Part shown: piece after piece, positions 1 through 14,700 of the stretch
How the letters are laid out: every line of letters starts with the position of its first letter
Position numbering within the stretch: the stretch's first letter is position 1
Notes under the pieces: generated by a model
The model's input: only the letters and a program-made list of their open reading frames with translations
What the model was told of the DNA's origin: nothing
Database searches by the model: none
Translations under genes and position numbers: made by a program
Source of the DNA: Sipunculus nudus
Lineage: Eukaryota; Annelida; Sipuncula; Golfingiida; Sipunculidae
Length of the DNA: 64,000 nt
Direction of reading: 5' to 3'
Assembly (NCBI GenBank): GCA_026874595.1
Contig: CM049313.1
Span: forward strand, 40,142,659-40,206,658

Positions 1-762
1 TACAACATTAAACACTCTCCTGAATTTCTTTGGAATTTTTTTTTGTCATTGATTATTATTTTTTATATAAATCCAATAGTTTTGATTTTTCAGTTGGCGT
101 TATAAGGTATTGTCTTTTTAATACAGAGAGAGTTCATGTCTTGTCATTCTCTCTCTCTCCCTCTCCCTCTCCTCTCCCTCTCTCTCTCCCTCCCCCTCTC
201 TCCCCCTTTCTCTCTCTTTTCATGCCTAAATTTCTGAAGGACATATTTCATATAAAAAGTCAGTAACTCAAACTAAACTACTTACTCCTTACATTTTGCT
301 TATCAGACTGCATTGTCACTGCCATCAGTGAACTGTCTCTTATTTTCAATACCACACCCCTTCCCATTCCCGTAACGTGTTTCTATATGTAAATTGATAG
401 CCGTCTATCCAACTGTCCTACACTGTTATATAGTTTACATACTGACCACTAGTACGTGACCCTTTGTAAAATAACTAATACAGTCTCCTTGGTTGGCCAA
501 GACAGCAAGGGAAACTGTACCATGAAGACCTTAGCGATTGTCTTAATAACAACCTCCAGGGCGTATACTTTATTCACTCAGAGTTTCACCTACCGATTAC
601 TTTCTGTTCACGTATGATCCTTATCTCAATCTCACAGGTGTTTGAGTGAAGTCCAATTTAACTGAGACACACAGCGCCCCCTCTCCGTGGGTCTGTCACT
701 CGCTCACCGTCAGGACAGCCGAGAGGACGCGCTGAAACAGGCAGCATCCATAACCACCAACC
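1..762 (+). other. Upstream region and 5' UTR of ALDH copy 1
   Basis: Contains a CT-rich microsatellite (about 148-218) and no gene. Only the last ~90 bp, from CGCCCCCTCTCCGTGGG, align with the sequence before copy 2. No clear TATA box or initiator. Confidence 0.6.
148..218 (+). repeat. CT-rich microsatellite
   Basis: Run of CT and CCCT units on the + strand, 550 bp upstream of the ALDH copy 1 start codon. Confidence 0.9.
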
Positions 763-810
763 ATGGCCGCGCCGGTGCCCATCAAGAACCCTGACATCAA
801 ATACACACAG
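763..810 (+). CDS. ALDH1A-like: ALDH copy 1 exon 1 (start codon)
   Basis: Sixteen codons starting [10 protein letters not shown] and ending before donor GTACGG, phase 0. The segment IKYTQ joins IFINNEW in exon 2, as in vertebrate ALDH1A N termini. Confidence 0.9.
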
Positions 811-1540
811 GTACGGAAAAAAGGGAGGCGGGTTTCTTGCTTGGAATATATTGTTTCATGACACGTAAGAAATTTCACCATTTTAGTTTCACAAAGCACG
901 CAGGCGCATAGATCTAAACATACTGAATATACCAAGATCGATTTACGTTTTTTTTGCCCCGATTCTGTCTATTTTTAGCACCGCTACACTCAGCAACTAT
1001 TCTGCCTGTACGAAAAGCACTATTGTCTGTTCGTTGTAGCTGAACCACTTTTTTTTACAGTGCTCCACTATACAGCATAAAGCAGAGCTGCAGCGTGCTT
1101 TGCACGTCCCTACCGAGCGTCACATCGTGTACTATTGTCCTTCAGTGTCACGCTCATATACTGGTATCATCTTACCCAAATGTTCAGGGTAATATAATAT
1201 GTAATCTATGCATATTTAAAAGAAAAACAAAATAAAAATTTAGCGAAATCCCTGCATTTGTTTATAAGATTTAACCCCATACGAGTACAATGTCCGGTGC
1301 TGCCCGGTTTTCGTCAATGAACCTTGTACAGGTCACACGATTGACCAGGTTTGAGATAAGGGGGTGAGTCCGCAATATTCACCTACCCGAACTGAAGATG
1401 TGCTCGAGTACTTGACCTACCTCAGTCTGCAATCAAATGCAAACGCCAGACAAAGCAGGGACTAAAGACAATAAGGATAATCTGTTATGGATAATCAGTT
1501 GTAAAATGTTATTAAAAACATTTAGTATTTAGTGTATATA

Positions 1541-1590
<50 letters not shown>

Positions 1591-1839
1591 TATGTATATT
1601 TTTATACACTTAATAAATATATATATATATATGTATATTTATATCGCTTGCGGATATGCGGGTGTCATAATAGGTAAGATTAATCTGGGGTTATAAGGTT
1701 CGGTGAGATTGTTGTTGGGGCCCAGGTGGCTATTGTGTTGTGCTGGTTCAGTAGCGAATTGTATGATATACTTAACGTTACAAAGCAGGTGTTTGGCCTT
1801 TTAATATATATAATATAATATAATATAATATAATGTAAT

Positions 1840-1915
<76 letters not shown>

Positions 1916-4900
1916 CTACACAAACCTTGTGTAGGGCTTGCAGATAAAAAAACTTGCAGATAAAAAGCTAAAGCACTAGGTGGGGCCTTGATTATCGTTT
2001 CTAGACGCCAGTGTTTGACTTCAACAAGTTTGAATGGCACTTGTATATCCATGCTAAGTGTTTTTTAATTGTTGTTGCACACTTTCTACATTCTACAGTG
2101 TCTGCTAGCTTCTCATATCCCGTGTACACAGCATGCAGTTAAGAGAATCGGATTTAACACTTTCTGTATACTAGTATCTCTCCCTCTCCTCGTGAACTGA
2201 TCGTACACACACAATACCAGTATCGATATATGCCATTGTTTAGGAGACCTTGAGACGTTTATTAACCCTTGTTGATAAGAAAAAAAGAATTGCTGTCCTA
2301 TCATATCGAAAAGACTGCGCGTATCTAAAGAAATCTGCACCACCGGGGGGCCTATTTAAAAATATATCACATAACCATAGATTCTACACACACACACACA
2401 CACACACATATATATTTAAAGATAGATAGGAAATATGGAGCAACATACGTTATATATAACAACACTGCTCCTTTTGTACCGTAATTGCCACTTATGATTT
2501 AAGTGGAACAAATGAACGTGTGAATACACGTGGTGAGAAATCACACGTCATTAGGTATAAACACATTCCGTGTTGACCCACTAACATAGTTTTGTTTCGA
2601 GCCCTGTATACCCCGCTCTCCCTCCCTCATTCTGTTTTACCCAGTTGCCGGGCCTAGCTGTCCTTTTTTATACACTGACATGTAAACAAGCACGCCAAGC
2701 ATGACGGCCCTGTACAAAGAATAGGTTTGCCAGAAAACATGGGCAAGCTTGGTCCTGACCCACATTCTGACAACAAACACTGTTCAGTGCAGCATGCTCA
2801 CGTGTAAGTGATACCTAGGAGCTAACATGTTTTTATGTTTGAACCAGTTTACAGATTTCTGGATCCAGAGTTTCTTGCCAGGGTTGAGGATTCTAAATGG
2901 TTTGCGTGTGCTTTTTATCTTGAAAAATAACAGCCGATAACTTACGAATCTTTGTTTGGACTAGGTGTCTAAGTACATTGACGGGTCCAGGTTTATATAA
3001 AGCCAGCTATTCATTTGCCTTTTTAAAGAGAATTTATGTAATTTATCTCTTACTCTGCGGATATATTGATGAACTGTACTTTGTTCCTGTTGAAAAAAAG
3101 TTCTCACAACGCCTCAAGGTGGATGTATGAGATTGTTCATCTAAAAACTGTTAAAAAACACGGCACATGCGGCATTGTTGACAAACAGAAAAAAAATACA
3201 AACTAAGGTGATTAGTTACATATGTGCAGAAGATTTTACGGTCGTCAGATGCAAAACGCCATTGACGTGCCACAAGATATCCTTGTTGATGTGTGGATTA
3301 TTGTCCCCCCCCCCGTGAAATGCACGTGGCTATAAACAGAACGAACAGCCTATGGGCTGTGGGATCGGCGTTTTCTGACCTATTTTTTTTTTCATAAAAA
3401 GTGCAAGGGATTATGTCTAATTAATAGAAGTCATATATCGGAAAAAAGGCCCATTAAAAACACGAAGCCGGGCAGAAAGCTTCAAGGCCCCCGGGTTCTG
3501 AACTTGGGATTTCTATTGTTAATCAATTGATGCGATTTTCTGTGACAGATGGCGAGTGGAGCCACTATGTTATGTAGATCGTTCATTCATACCTATACAT
3601 TCCTTACTATTTGTCCCATTACAGCCCTCCTACTAATCCCTTTCAAGCAATACATTGCTTGAACGTACACCGCCACCAGGGGATAAGATTATTTTCTGAT
3701 ACCGTGTCAAGCATTTCTATTTTTATCTTTTGATCTGAGTGCATTTCACATGTCTATACATTCAGCTTATCTTATCTTTTTTTTGTTCGTTTAATCATCG
3801 ATGCGATTCTGAATTTTTAACAATATACCAAAAGTAATTTAAGATTTAACAGTAATATGAAAAAAAAATACAGTGTAATCCATCTAATTTCTTAAGCTTT
3901 ATAACTGCAAAGATTTATTTATGTACTTCGAATCAAATATAGGATATTATCTTAATCAAAATAGAATCTTGCGATGAACCACTGTATATTAAAGATAAGG
4001 CCATACCATTCAAACGGCTACGGAGAAGTATGACTTGTCCAGCAAAGGAAACAACTGGATGTGTAAATGTAATACCAACCTAGAAGTAAACAATAAATTA
4101 GATTACTTTGACACCCCGAAATACTGCGCTTTAATTAGTTTGAACAAATGGTTCAAGAGTCTTGGCCCTGTTCCAGGACCTGGTGGCGGTATATGGCAAA
4201 TTCTCTTATGGCAAACTTTCGATGTTGAATGAACTAGATCAGCAAATATTACCACTATGCTGGAAGCGTACCACACTACCTACTGATATTACTGTTGTAT
4301 TCTTGTTATACGCAACTGTAACATCGCTGGAATTTAAATTACGTCTCTGCTAACATTCTACTAAACATACACATAAATATTTTACCTTATGAAATACATT
4401 CACTCTTCAAATGACGGGAAACCAAAACATTTTCCGACCTCTGATCATATTCTTCACAAGTCCGAGCATGCGTATTCTAGCAGTCGGAAAATGGTATTCG
4501 TAAGCGTGCATTAACGAACGATTGTTTGATGGCATGAACCTCAACCGTGCCAAGCGGAACCCTTACAGAAGGAACCATGGCTCTTGCTGGAGCCCCGTGA
4601 GTTCATTACAGGAATTTTTCTCCTTGAAATGTTAGGTACGGTCCATGTATATGGACTCAGCAAGCGATATTCTGCTCCCGTAGTTCCTCTTTTTCCTTTG
4701 TTCGAAGAGAAAACCAAAGCAACCCCCCCCTAAAAAAAACACAAAAAAATTACTACTTAGTGAATAATTGGCATGGATTTGGAGTGATTAGGAACTTGAT
4801 AAGCAGGAAATGCCTTGGTAATTTCCTAAAGATTTTCGTACTGGTTTTGAGAATTATATTGACAGGTGTTTACTTATTGCATTTGATTTATCTGCAAATG

Positions 4901-6474
4901 AAAATGTTCAAGTCATATCCTTTTAAATATGGATGTTACGAGAATTGACATTTGTTTGAGATATATAGCTGATGCAGAATGGTGAATTTATATATACTGG
5001 TTTGAGCTCCTAGTTTAATGTATGTATGGACACTAATTCACGTGACGCCCTCGGTACCGACAAAAATATTCGAGGCTCAGTGAGACACTTGCGGTAAACG
5101 AGCTTCATAAAATGGCTTCGTCAGTGGAGGAATAAATTGGGTTAATCATTCATGCCTCGTGCTGCTCGTGTATGTAGATTAAATTAATGAAGGCTTTGGC
5201 CTTGGGACCGGAGAGCGTGCGAATGCTCTGACGTAACGCATGACATGATATAGTGCCTATATTTTCCACTATTGCGACGGAAATTTATACCATTATAAGG
5301 CATCATTATATCACAAATTGAATTCAAAGCATGATTTTACAACTGAAGGATGTCGGTTGTCCCTTAAAGAGGCCTATTCCGATATCTGAAGCCTATTGCC
5401 TTAGGATAATCCCTTGAACATTTCATAAAACAACAATCTCACTGAACACAGGCTGTTCATTTTGTTTATACACACCTGTTTATATTTGGTGGGAGCGTCC
5501 GCCAATTTATTTCAACCACACTCAACAAGGACATCTGGTGGCAAATCAGACGAACCAGAGTTTTCTAATGACGTTTTGAAATTAGTCACCTTTCAGCTTC
5601 CGCACGTATGCAACCAAACGCCTTCAGAATATTTTTGTTTGTCAATATAGGCGCATGTACCGTGTTTACTGACAGCTTGTAGATAATTTGATTCAGCTTT
5701 ACAAAGGCATTATAAGAACTTTATTCAGGTATTTGTACTTGCAGCAAGCGAACAGCAGGCTTTTAATAATAAAGCAAACCTAAGATTTCTTGAAATCCTG
5801 AAAATTGTTCGCTGCACATTTTATTTCCTCAATTGTCGTCACTGACGTCATTGTCCTTGACTTAATGTTCCTCAGAACTTCCATGCATGGCAGTGACGTC
5901 ATTATGAGGATGCCATTTGCTCTATGATGCCTGATTTGAAGTGTTCAAAATCTTGTTTGTCATTAAATGATATCAAAAGTTCTTGAAAATTTTAAATGTT
6001 AATTGTTAGTACATGGACCATAGGCGCGATCGATATATGTTTTGATTGATATATGTTGCATAGAGACATCAGAAATAATGGGGCGAATATGGCTGGATTC
6101 AGATTCACCTTTTGTAACCGTCTCAAAAGCTGAGCACTAGTTCTTGGTCCGTGTTTCCACAGCTTTCATCGGAACTCCTCGAGAACATGCATGGCCAAAC
6201 AAACAAACTCACAAACCATGTTGATCACATAGACCCGTCCACCAAGAAGAAGACTTTAAAAAAAAGATCCATTTTTACACGAGGTTGCAAGTTTTCCCAT
6301 AAAATAAGTAGAGCAGTTGAATGTAGATATCATTGATCTCAATAAACCGAAAAATATATGTTCTATTTTATTAAAGAAAATCAAATAGAAACCAATTCGG
6401 AATGATTCGTGTGAACAGTGAAACATTTTGTCGTATTTGTCATTCGTTAAAAAATACCAATTATTTGTTCAATT

Positions 6475-6528
<54 letters not shown>

Positions 6529-8718
6529 CACACACACGCTCACGCATAAAAAATGGCGCCACCTCCAATAGACTTCGCTTGAGGGTTTCCTGCTACAAGA
6601 CCTGTAGTGAGACTGACCGGGCGGGGCTTCTTGAATTAGTCTGGTTTGGTGTTTATAGAAAAAGGGCTGCAGTAAGTATTGGAACCTTACACCAAATAAT
6701 GCCCACAGAGTGACCAGAAACCTGATAGTCTGTTTATAGACAAGAGAAAATGCAACGTGCCTCCCTTTTCAGGTAAAATGATATTATGCAGAAGGCCTGT
6801 GATTGAAACCGGACAAGCCTCACTTTGTCTGATTAAGACAGCATTTAAACAAACCGCTTGAATGTTACACTGTCAGCCCTATTTGTACTCAAGATGTTCT
6901 CTTGGGTAAGGGAGGGGTTATAACCTCGAAAATTAGGATCGTCCTGGCTACAGGCCTGGAGTTCGTCAGTAGATGCCCAGCTGCATCGGCACTTGTTTCT
7001 TGGGGGGTTCTACAGAACAAATGTTCTGTTGTATAATGTTTGATGGATATCGGTCAAAACAGCCCATTCGGGCCCCAGACATGAAATTTGCGGAAATTTG
7101 AGGTTTCAAATTTGCGATATTCACGGTCGCTCTCTGACCGCGAAATTTAAACCACGCAGATTTGAATGCATTTACCAGTCATGATCATTGTTTTTAAAAG
7201 CTGCTGATAGTTGGCGACAGTTGAGATGATGTCCATCGAGCCTGGTTAATTTCCTTTAAGTGATTCAGAGGGATTAACGGGGCCCATTTATAATAAGATC
7301 GGTTGGCTTAGAATAAAAAACCGTGACCCTTTGCAGAGATATGCGGATGCCCTCGACAGTTTTTGACGTCACCTGCACATGCATGGAAAGTGTCATGCCC
7401 GCCGGGCAGTAATGTTTAAAAATGACGTGTATGTGTGCCAAGCTAGATGACATCCAGTGCCGCTTAAAAAATAGTAGAAGTAGAAATTTGGTAGCAGGTG
7501 ATCTTTCACATTGTGCCGTATTTAGTTATAATTAATGAATAAAATTTATCACTAAAAGTAGTGAACGTAGCCACTAAGGTACCGCCACCTTGTGACTAAT
7601 GCTAGCACTACCGAAGTCATGTTGGGCCTAACGATGTTTGATTGGCTTTTGATGACGTGAATTATTGAATATTTGAACGGTAACAGTGGAAGATGATGTT
7701 TAGCTTCAGATTTTAACTGTGGAAACTGAATACGGGTCCTTCTTCCGCTAATTTGGAAGTAGTTTGCAACGTAAACGGGACTCAGATTATTCTAAGCACA
7801 TCTCTGCCTTTGATCCTGCAACACGGGGGCTACCTAAAGGCGTACCTTGCTGGTTGAGCAGGTGAATTACGACTCAGCTTTTAATTAACAGAAGTAAGTT
7901 TCCCTTATCAAAACAGTTTTTCCATAACACGCGTATTACACGGTTATGTGGTCACAGGTTGGTTTCTCTGTCACACCTTATAGACATGAGAATTGTTTTG
8001 ATTGAGCCTACCCCTGAACTAATCTCAGCCAGCGGGGCCGACGCTTCCCGTTGGTGACTGTTCGAATATGCGATATCGCGACAGAGAAATAGTAGGCCTC
8101 GGTAATAGTGAAATTAGCGGTTTATGAAATAATTTGGTCACTACAGTTAATAGTTTCAGATTTGATAAATAAAATATACTGCTAGACTAATGATAGAGCG
8201 CGAAAACAGAACCTCGTTAAACTTTTAAAGATACAAAAACAGCGAAAATTCAGCCCCGCCGATATAAAGGCAACCACAGGGATTAGTTATATAATTTGCC
8301 GCGGCAGTTACTGTTCTAAGCTTTGAGACGCAGCAAATAAAGTTTGATGGCTCTGTTTGTGGGAGGAATCATGTTTTAACCATTTCATCGACTGGGCCAG
8401 TCCACATTAACGAAGGCTTGCACGGTACTCATTAATATAAATCCAGTGAGATAAATTTACCTTAAAAAAACAAGAATGATACCCTGGAAACAATGTGTAA
8501 AACAATTTGTCTGCTCACCAATCAATATGCACTTAATCTCAGGTTTCACAGAGAGCTTTAACCTTGATAAAAACAAATTGATTAGTGTTATACATTGAAT
8601 TTAGATCGTCCTATGTTATATGTCTCATGAATGTTGTCTTCAGAAATAAGAATTTCGCACAATTCGAACAGAACTGAAAGGCTTCAGGCCAATTTAATTT
8701 CATTTAAAGATATGTTAT

Positions 8719-8772
<54 letters not shown>

Positions 8773-11700
8773 TATTTAAAAAATGTGACTACCTGAAGTC
8801 ATTCTTATCACAATATTATAAAAACTATCACAGGATGAAGTTTTAAACTATGGAAAAATCCCAAATTTCCTTAACGTATCTTGAACATGCGCCGGAGGTT
8901 AGCAGAATAAAGGATATAAATACGAACTATCAACGCATATTAAATAAAAAAAAAGTATTTATATCTTTACATAAGTTCATCATTGATATATGCAACATTT
9001 ATAAAAAAAAAATTTTTAGTTAACCATTATATGCTATTTACAGGAAGTATCTATGTTAAAATTTGTGTAAGTTAAAGTAGGACAACTGGAAACTGCAAAG
9101 ATCTTGCTCCTCCTTTAGTGATGGACCCACCTGCTGCTACATAATAAAATGTCATTTGTTTGCGAAAAAAAATATCATTGGTTTCACAATAACTTATGTA
9201 CAGTTTTCAACAACTTCGTGTTGTAGATCTTCATTAACAATGAGTGGGTGAATTCTGAGAGCGGCAAGACCTTTCCGACCATCAACCCTTGTACAGGCGA
9301 AAAGATAATCGATGTCCAGGAAGGGGACAAGGTAAGACATGAGGGTAGATAATTATAAGGTAAGAGCAGAGGTAAGATACTTATCAGGTAAGGACCAGAG
9401 GTGATAATTATCAGGTAAGATCAGAGGTAGATAATTATAGGGTAAGACCAGAAGTAGATAATTATAAGGTGTGACCAGAGGTAGATAATTATAAAGTAAG
9501 ACCAGAGGAAGATAATCATAAGGTATGGCCAGAGGTAGATAATTATAAGGTTTGACCAGAGGTAGATAATTATAAGGTAAGACCAAAGGTAGATAATTAT
9601 AAGGTAAGACCAGAGGTAGATAATTATAAAGTTAGACTAGAGGGTAGATAATTATAAGGTACGATCAGAGGTAGATAAATAAAAGGTAAGACCAGAGGTA
9701 GATAAATAAAAGGTAAGGCCAGAGAGAAGATAATTATAAGGTAAGTTCAGAGGTAGATAATTATAAGGTAAGACCAGAGACAGATATTAATAAGGTAAGA
9801 CCAGAGGGTAGATAATTATAAGGTAAGACCAGAGGTAGATAATAAGGAGGTAAGACCTGAGGATAGATAATTATAAAGTATGACCAGAGGGTAGATAATT
9901 ATAAGGTACGACTAGAGGGTAAATAATTATAGGGTAAGACCAGAGGGGTGATGATTATCAGGAAAGACAAGAGGGTAGATAATTATAAAGTATTACCATA
10001 GGTTAGATAATTATAACGTAAAACTAGAGGGTATATAAATATAGGGTAAGACCAGAGAGGTGGTAATTATAAGGAAAGACAAGAGGGTAGATAATTATAA
10101 AGTATTACCAGAGGGTAGTTAATTATAAGATAAGTCCAGAAGGTAGATAATTATAAGGTATGACCAGAGGGTAGATAATTATAAGGTATGATCAGAGGGT
10201 AGATAATTACAAGGTATGACCAGAGGGGAGATAATTTAGGGGTTAGACCAGAGGTAGATGATTATAAGGTGTGACCAGAGGATAGATAATTATAAGGTAT
10301 GTCCAGAGGGTAGATAATTAAAAGGAAAGACTAGAGGGTAAATAATTATAAAGTATTACCACAGGGTAGATAATTATAAGGTATGACCAGAGGTTTAATA
10401 TTTATAAGGTTAGACTAGAGGGTAGATAATTATAATGTAAGACCAGAGGGTAGATAATTATATCGTATGACCAGCGGGTATATAATTATAAGGTAAATTA
10501 AAGGCCAGAGGGTAGATAATTATAAGGTAAGACCAGAGGGTAGATAATTATAGGATAAGTTAAAGGCCAGAGGGTATATAATTGTTAGGCAAGACCAGAG
10601 GCTTGATAATTACAAGGTAAAACCAGAGGGTAGATTATTTTGATGTAAGTCCAATGGGAAGATAAGTTTAAGGTGAGAGAAGTAGGTAGATTATTATTGG
10701 GTAAGACCAAAGGGTAAATAATTATGCTAGCTTTTCCTGTACCGATCTGTTGTGCTTTGTTGGCTGATGACAATATGATATCCAGCTGATGAAACTTCTC
10801 TTATAATAGGCTGATGTGGATAAAGCCGTCGCTGCTGCAAAGGAAGCCTTCAAGATCGGGTCAACATGGCGGACAATGGACGCCTCCGCCAGAGGGCGCC
10901 TCCTTAACAAGCTAGCCGATTTGATGGAGCGGGACCTTGTTTACTTGGCTGTGAGTGAACATAGATATACACTGCACGAGTATAATTTTCTCTGATGTTT
11001 CCATAGGCATATACTATCAGTTTTTCATGACATATCTTATACTGAGATTCTAGGGACAGCTTATTCTGGTAACAGTTTTCGGTTGATAAGGATTTATTGG
11101 TCATCAATTACTTGAATTCATTGTATTGTAGAATTAAGTATCACTTGAAAAACATACATAGAATATGGCTTGAAGAAATAAAACTTAATAACCTGAAGCT
11201 GAAATATCTGAACATTTACTCTTTTAATAAATGTGCGAACTATCAATGACACAAAACATGACAAGCTGTCCCTTGCTTTGTTTGGCCTCGCAGAGCCTGG
11301 AGACGCTGGATAATGGCAAGCCGTTCAAGGACGCGTTTTACGGCGATATCCCATTCAGTGGGAATGTGATCCGCTACTACGCAGGATGGGCAGACAAGAT
11401 TGTCGGCCAGACCATCCCTGTCGGTGAGTCTGGGTGGAAGTTTCGGGGCTTTTTATGTCACATTTTAGCTCGGGTGACTGTTAGTCAACTGAGCTATAAT
11501 GATCGGTCAGCATCCGTGTTAGACTGACACGTTTTGACACCTTTCGACCTAGAAACCTGTAACTGAATATTCAGGGAGGTCCATAAAAATCTCCATGGAA
11601 ACCTGAAACTAGGTCACTGTTACCTATATTCCCCGAGCTTGAAAGAACCCCCAGAATAATTTAAAATTTGATACAAAACCTCCAGTATCTTGATAGATAA

Positions 11701-14700
11701 TGCATGAATGCCTCATATATTGCCTTGAATATTGATCATGACTAGTTATGTCAGTTCCCGAAAACTTGTGGCGGCACTTGTATTTTATCTATTTTTTCGA
11801 TAGTTTTATTATTTTGAGACCGTCAAATGACAGTTTATATGTCAATTTCTCGAGTATGGTTTCATTTAGTGTCCTGGAACCTGGTGTGTTTCTTGTTATG
11901 AATGGTTTCATCAGTTCCTGAAGATTGGTGGTGCCACCTGTATTTTCCATTTTCTTTTTCCCATTATTTTGAGACTGCCAAATTATATTGATACTATCAG
12001 ATTTACAATTGTGGTTTCATCGAATGTCCTGAAACCTTGTGTGTTATTTGGGCCCCGCTTGAATATGCGAATGCCCTGTAGTCATTACCTTGTCCGTCCG
12101 TCGGTCCATCTGTCCATCTGTTCCTCTTTCTGAATATATCCGTTAAATTTGTTTCCTGATTAGAACTCTAATTTGGATACACATCGATTTCAAACTTGAA
12201 GTATTTATGGCCCACTTCTAAAGCAAGAACTTTATAGATTTTTGGTTCATGAGGTCAAAGGTCAAGCTCACAGAACTAATAAAAAGATTGTGCATGCGAA
12301 ATTTCCATCTCAACCCTTCCATTTAATACAAATAGGTGGCCTGCAAACAGGAGATGAACCTGACTGATTTTGGGGTCACAAGGTCACAGTTGCCATCTGT
12401 CCACAAATTTGTTTCTGAATGATAACTCCAGGTTGGATCAACATATTGGTTTCAAACTTTGATTTATATACGGCCCACCACTAAAGTGAGAACCATTTTG
12501 ACTTTGGAGTCATGCGGTCAAAGGTCAAGGTCACAAGGACCCACACGTACACCTTTTAAAAGGACTTTGGATGCATTTTAAGCCAAACTTTTCATCCGAG
12601 ACCTTCTATCTTCCACATTTCGCTCACCAATAGTGCAAGAAATTTATGGATTTTGGGGTTACAAGGTCAAAGGTTAAGGTCACAGGGACCCTCAGTCCAC
12701 ATATTTGTTTCCAAATAATAACTCAAGTTATGGGTAATTGATATCAAACGTGTTCTGAATTGAAAATCGAAATTTTGTTTATTTTTTACCCTCTTATTTC
12801 AGTTACGGTGTTAAATTTAATGTAGGTTATCATACTTTGATAAGATCATCTTCACTTTCATCCTTGAAATAATTTACATCAATTTAAGCTGAGCGCCGTG
12901 ACCCACAGGTCCCTTGTTTTTTAAAGTTTACAATCTTAAAATCAATTTATCAGATAATATTAAAAAAAACTTTATAGAAGTTGTTGGTGTTGTAGTATCT
13001 GGTTACATTTATAAAATCCTCAATGCTGGCTGAAGGAAAGCGGACACAGCAGACGACGCAGTGCGCATACTCTTGGAAAATGTTTTTATATTCATTCATA
13101 ATGGACATGTACTTGCACACCACCGTTTTGTGACTAATACGCCCACCGTCATCTCATATCATTCCAGACGGCAGCTATTTCACGTACACAAGACACGAAC
13201 CAGTCGGTGTGTGCGGCCAGATCATCCCAGTAAGTGGAACTGTCACGTGACCACGGAGAACCAATCATAATCATACTCTTCGATTTAACTTAAAATTAAT
13301 CAATTTGATATTCCTGAATCCATAACATGCAACATGGGATATTTGATGTCCATATCACTAATTATTTTCCATTCGAAATATTGTGTATGCTTATTTATTT
13401 GATTAATAAATATAACGATTATACTAATGATATATTTTGAAAATCAAGTTTGAGAGTATAACCAAAATGTATGATAGTATTTATGAAAAAAAAAACAAAA
13501 AAAAAAAACGTAGTTCATTGTTTATCCTCCAGATGACAGCATTACATGATTTTATGAATGGTTTGTTTTTCACAGTGGAACTACCCGGTGGCCATGTTTG
13601 CGTGGAAGATCGCCCCGGCCCTCGCCTGTGGCTGTACAGTGGTGGTCAAACCAGCAGAACAGACACCTCTGACGGCCTTGTATATGGCACAGCTGTGCAA
13701 AGAGGTAAAATATACGTGCAGTCATGTTCTGATAGAATAAGAGCTAAGAAATAACATAATGAAAGACAAAAGTAATTCATACAGGACTTACTTATTTGGC
13801 CGATGTGCACTAATGCACTCTGACATAAAAATATCCTGAAATACGTGTAATTCAGTTATTGGTATTTGTTATATCAAATTTGTTCTACATGCACATATAA
13901 ATGAATTTATTTCAGTTAAGTTTACCCATAAATAACATTCAGTTACTATATACAGCATACTGTTTCCTGGATAAATAAACATGTATAATCCAATATTTCC
14001 CACCCTACACGCACTTAAAGGTTTTTTTTTAGATGCGATGTATTCCTTGACATAAATAAGGTCGGTTTCTCAGACACTGTCGATTTTGCCTGCTAACCTC
14101 CCATCAATAGTATTTATTTTTAAGTCGAAAATTACCGATTTTGAACTTCAGTCGCTCGGACATTTCTTTCAAGAAAATAAAAAAGTAAATGTTCGATATG
14201 ATTCCTTTTTGTTATACTGTGTTTTTATCTCTTTAGCAAAGCATTTTGTTATTATTATGTTGTCATATGAATTTTAAATCGTAAACCTACATTGAAAAGG
14301 ATAAAAAGGAAGAAAAATTCATTTATAAAAAATGCCTATGAAACCAACCTTTTTTGGCCTTATAATAACGGCAAAAATCAGAGTATTTAAATATTACTGA
14401 GTGTTAAATATTATTTCAACGTCCATGACGCACATCTTTCAGGCCGGCTTCCCTCCTGGCGTGTTGAATGTTGTCCCTGGGTACGGCCCCACAGCCGGCG
14501 GTGCGATTACAGCGCACCCTGACGTCAACAAGGTGGCATTCACCGGCTCCACTGAGGTAGGCGTCATCTGCTGGTACATAAAGAAACTGAAAGTTATTGG
14601 GATCGACACAAACTTAAGAAAAGGACTCTGTGAAAGATAAGAATCTGAAGTTTTGCAGTACAAGGTGTTTTATTAGAAAACAAAAGTTGATAGGCATCAG

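Larger units (their letters stand above)
811..9226 (+). other. Intron 1 of ALDH copy 1
   Basis: 8.4 kb of AT-rich DNA without convincing coding potential. It holds several TA microsatellites and a small hairpin at 7102-7153. Most of it aligns, by eye at roughly 85-90%, with intron 1 of copy 2. For example, 2500-3110 matches about 39400-39990 and 4380-4700 matches 47070-47390. Confidence 0.85.
11424..13167 (+). other. Intron 4 of copy 1, filled with two dispersed repeats
   Basis: 1.7 kb without coding potential. Two repeat families occupy most of it (11565-12030 and 12055-12720, annotated separately). The last 450 bp are featureless AT-rich DNA. Confidence 0.8.

Noticed and set aside
1801-2052. 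83-codon - strand frame with a poly(Tyr-Ile) stretch.
   Set aside because: It reads through a TA microsatellite.
4381-4640. Possible alternative first exon in intron 1 (ATG, basic residues, then GTGAGT), also present in copy 2 at 47070-47284.
   Set aside because: It would join exon 2 in frame, but all five differences between the copies in the 63-bp stretch change amino acids, which argues against coding. The similarity is no higher than in the surrounding intron.
9353-9586. Open frame with repeating NYLPLVLPY on the - strand.
   Set aside because: Translation of the 27-bp minisatellite; the unit length is a multiple of three, so frames stay open by chance.
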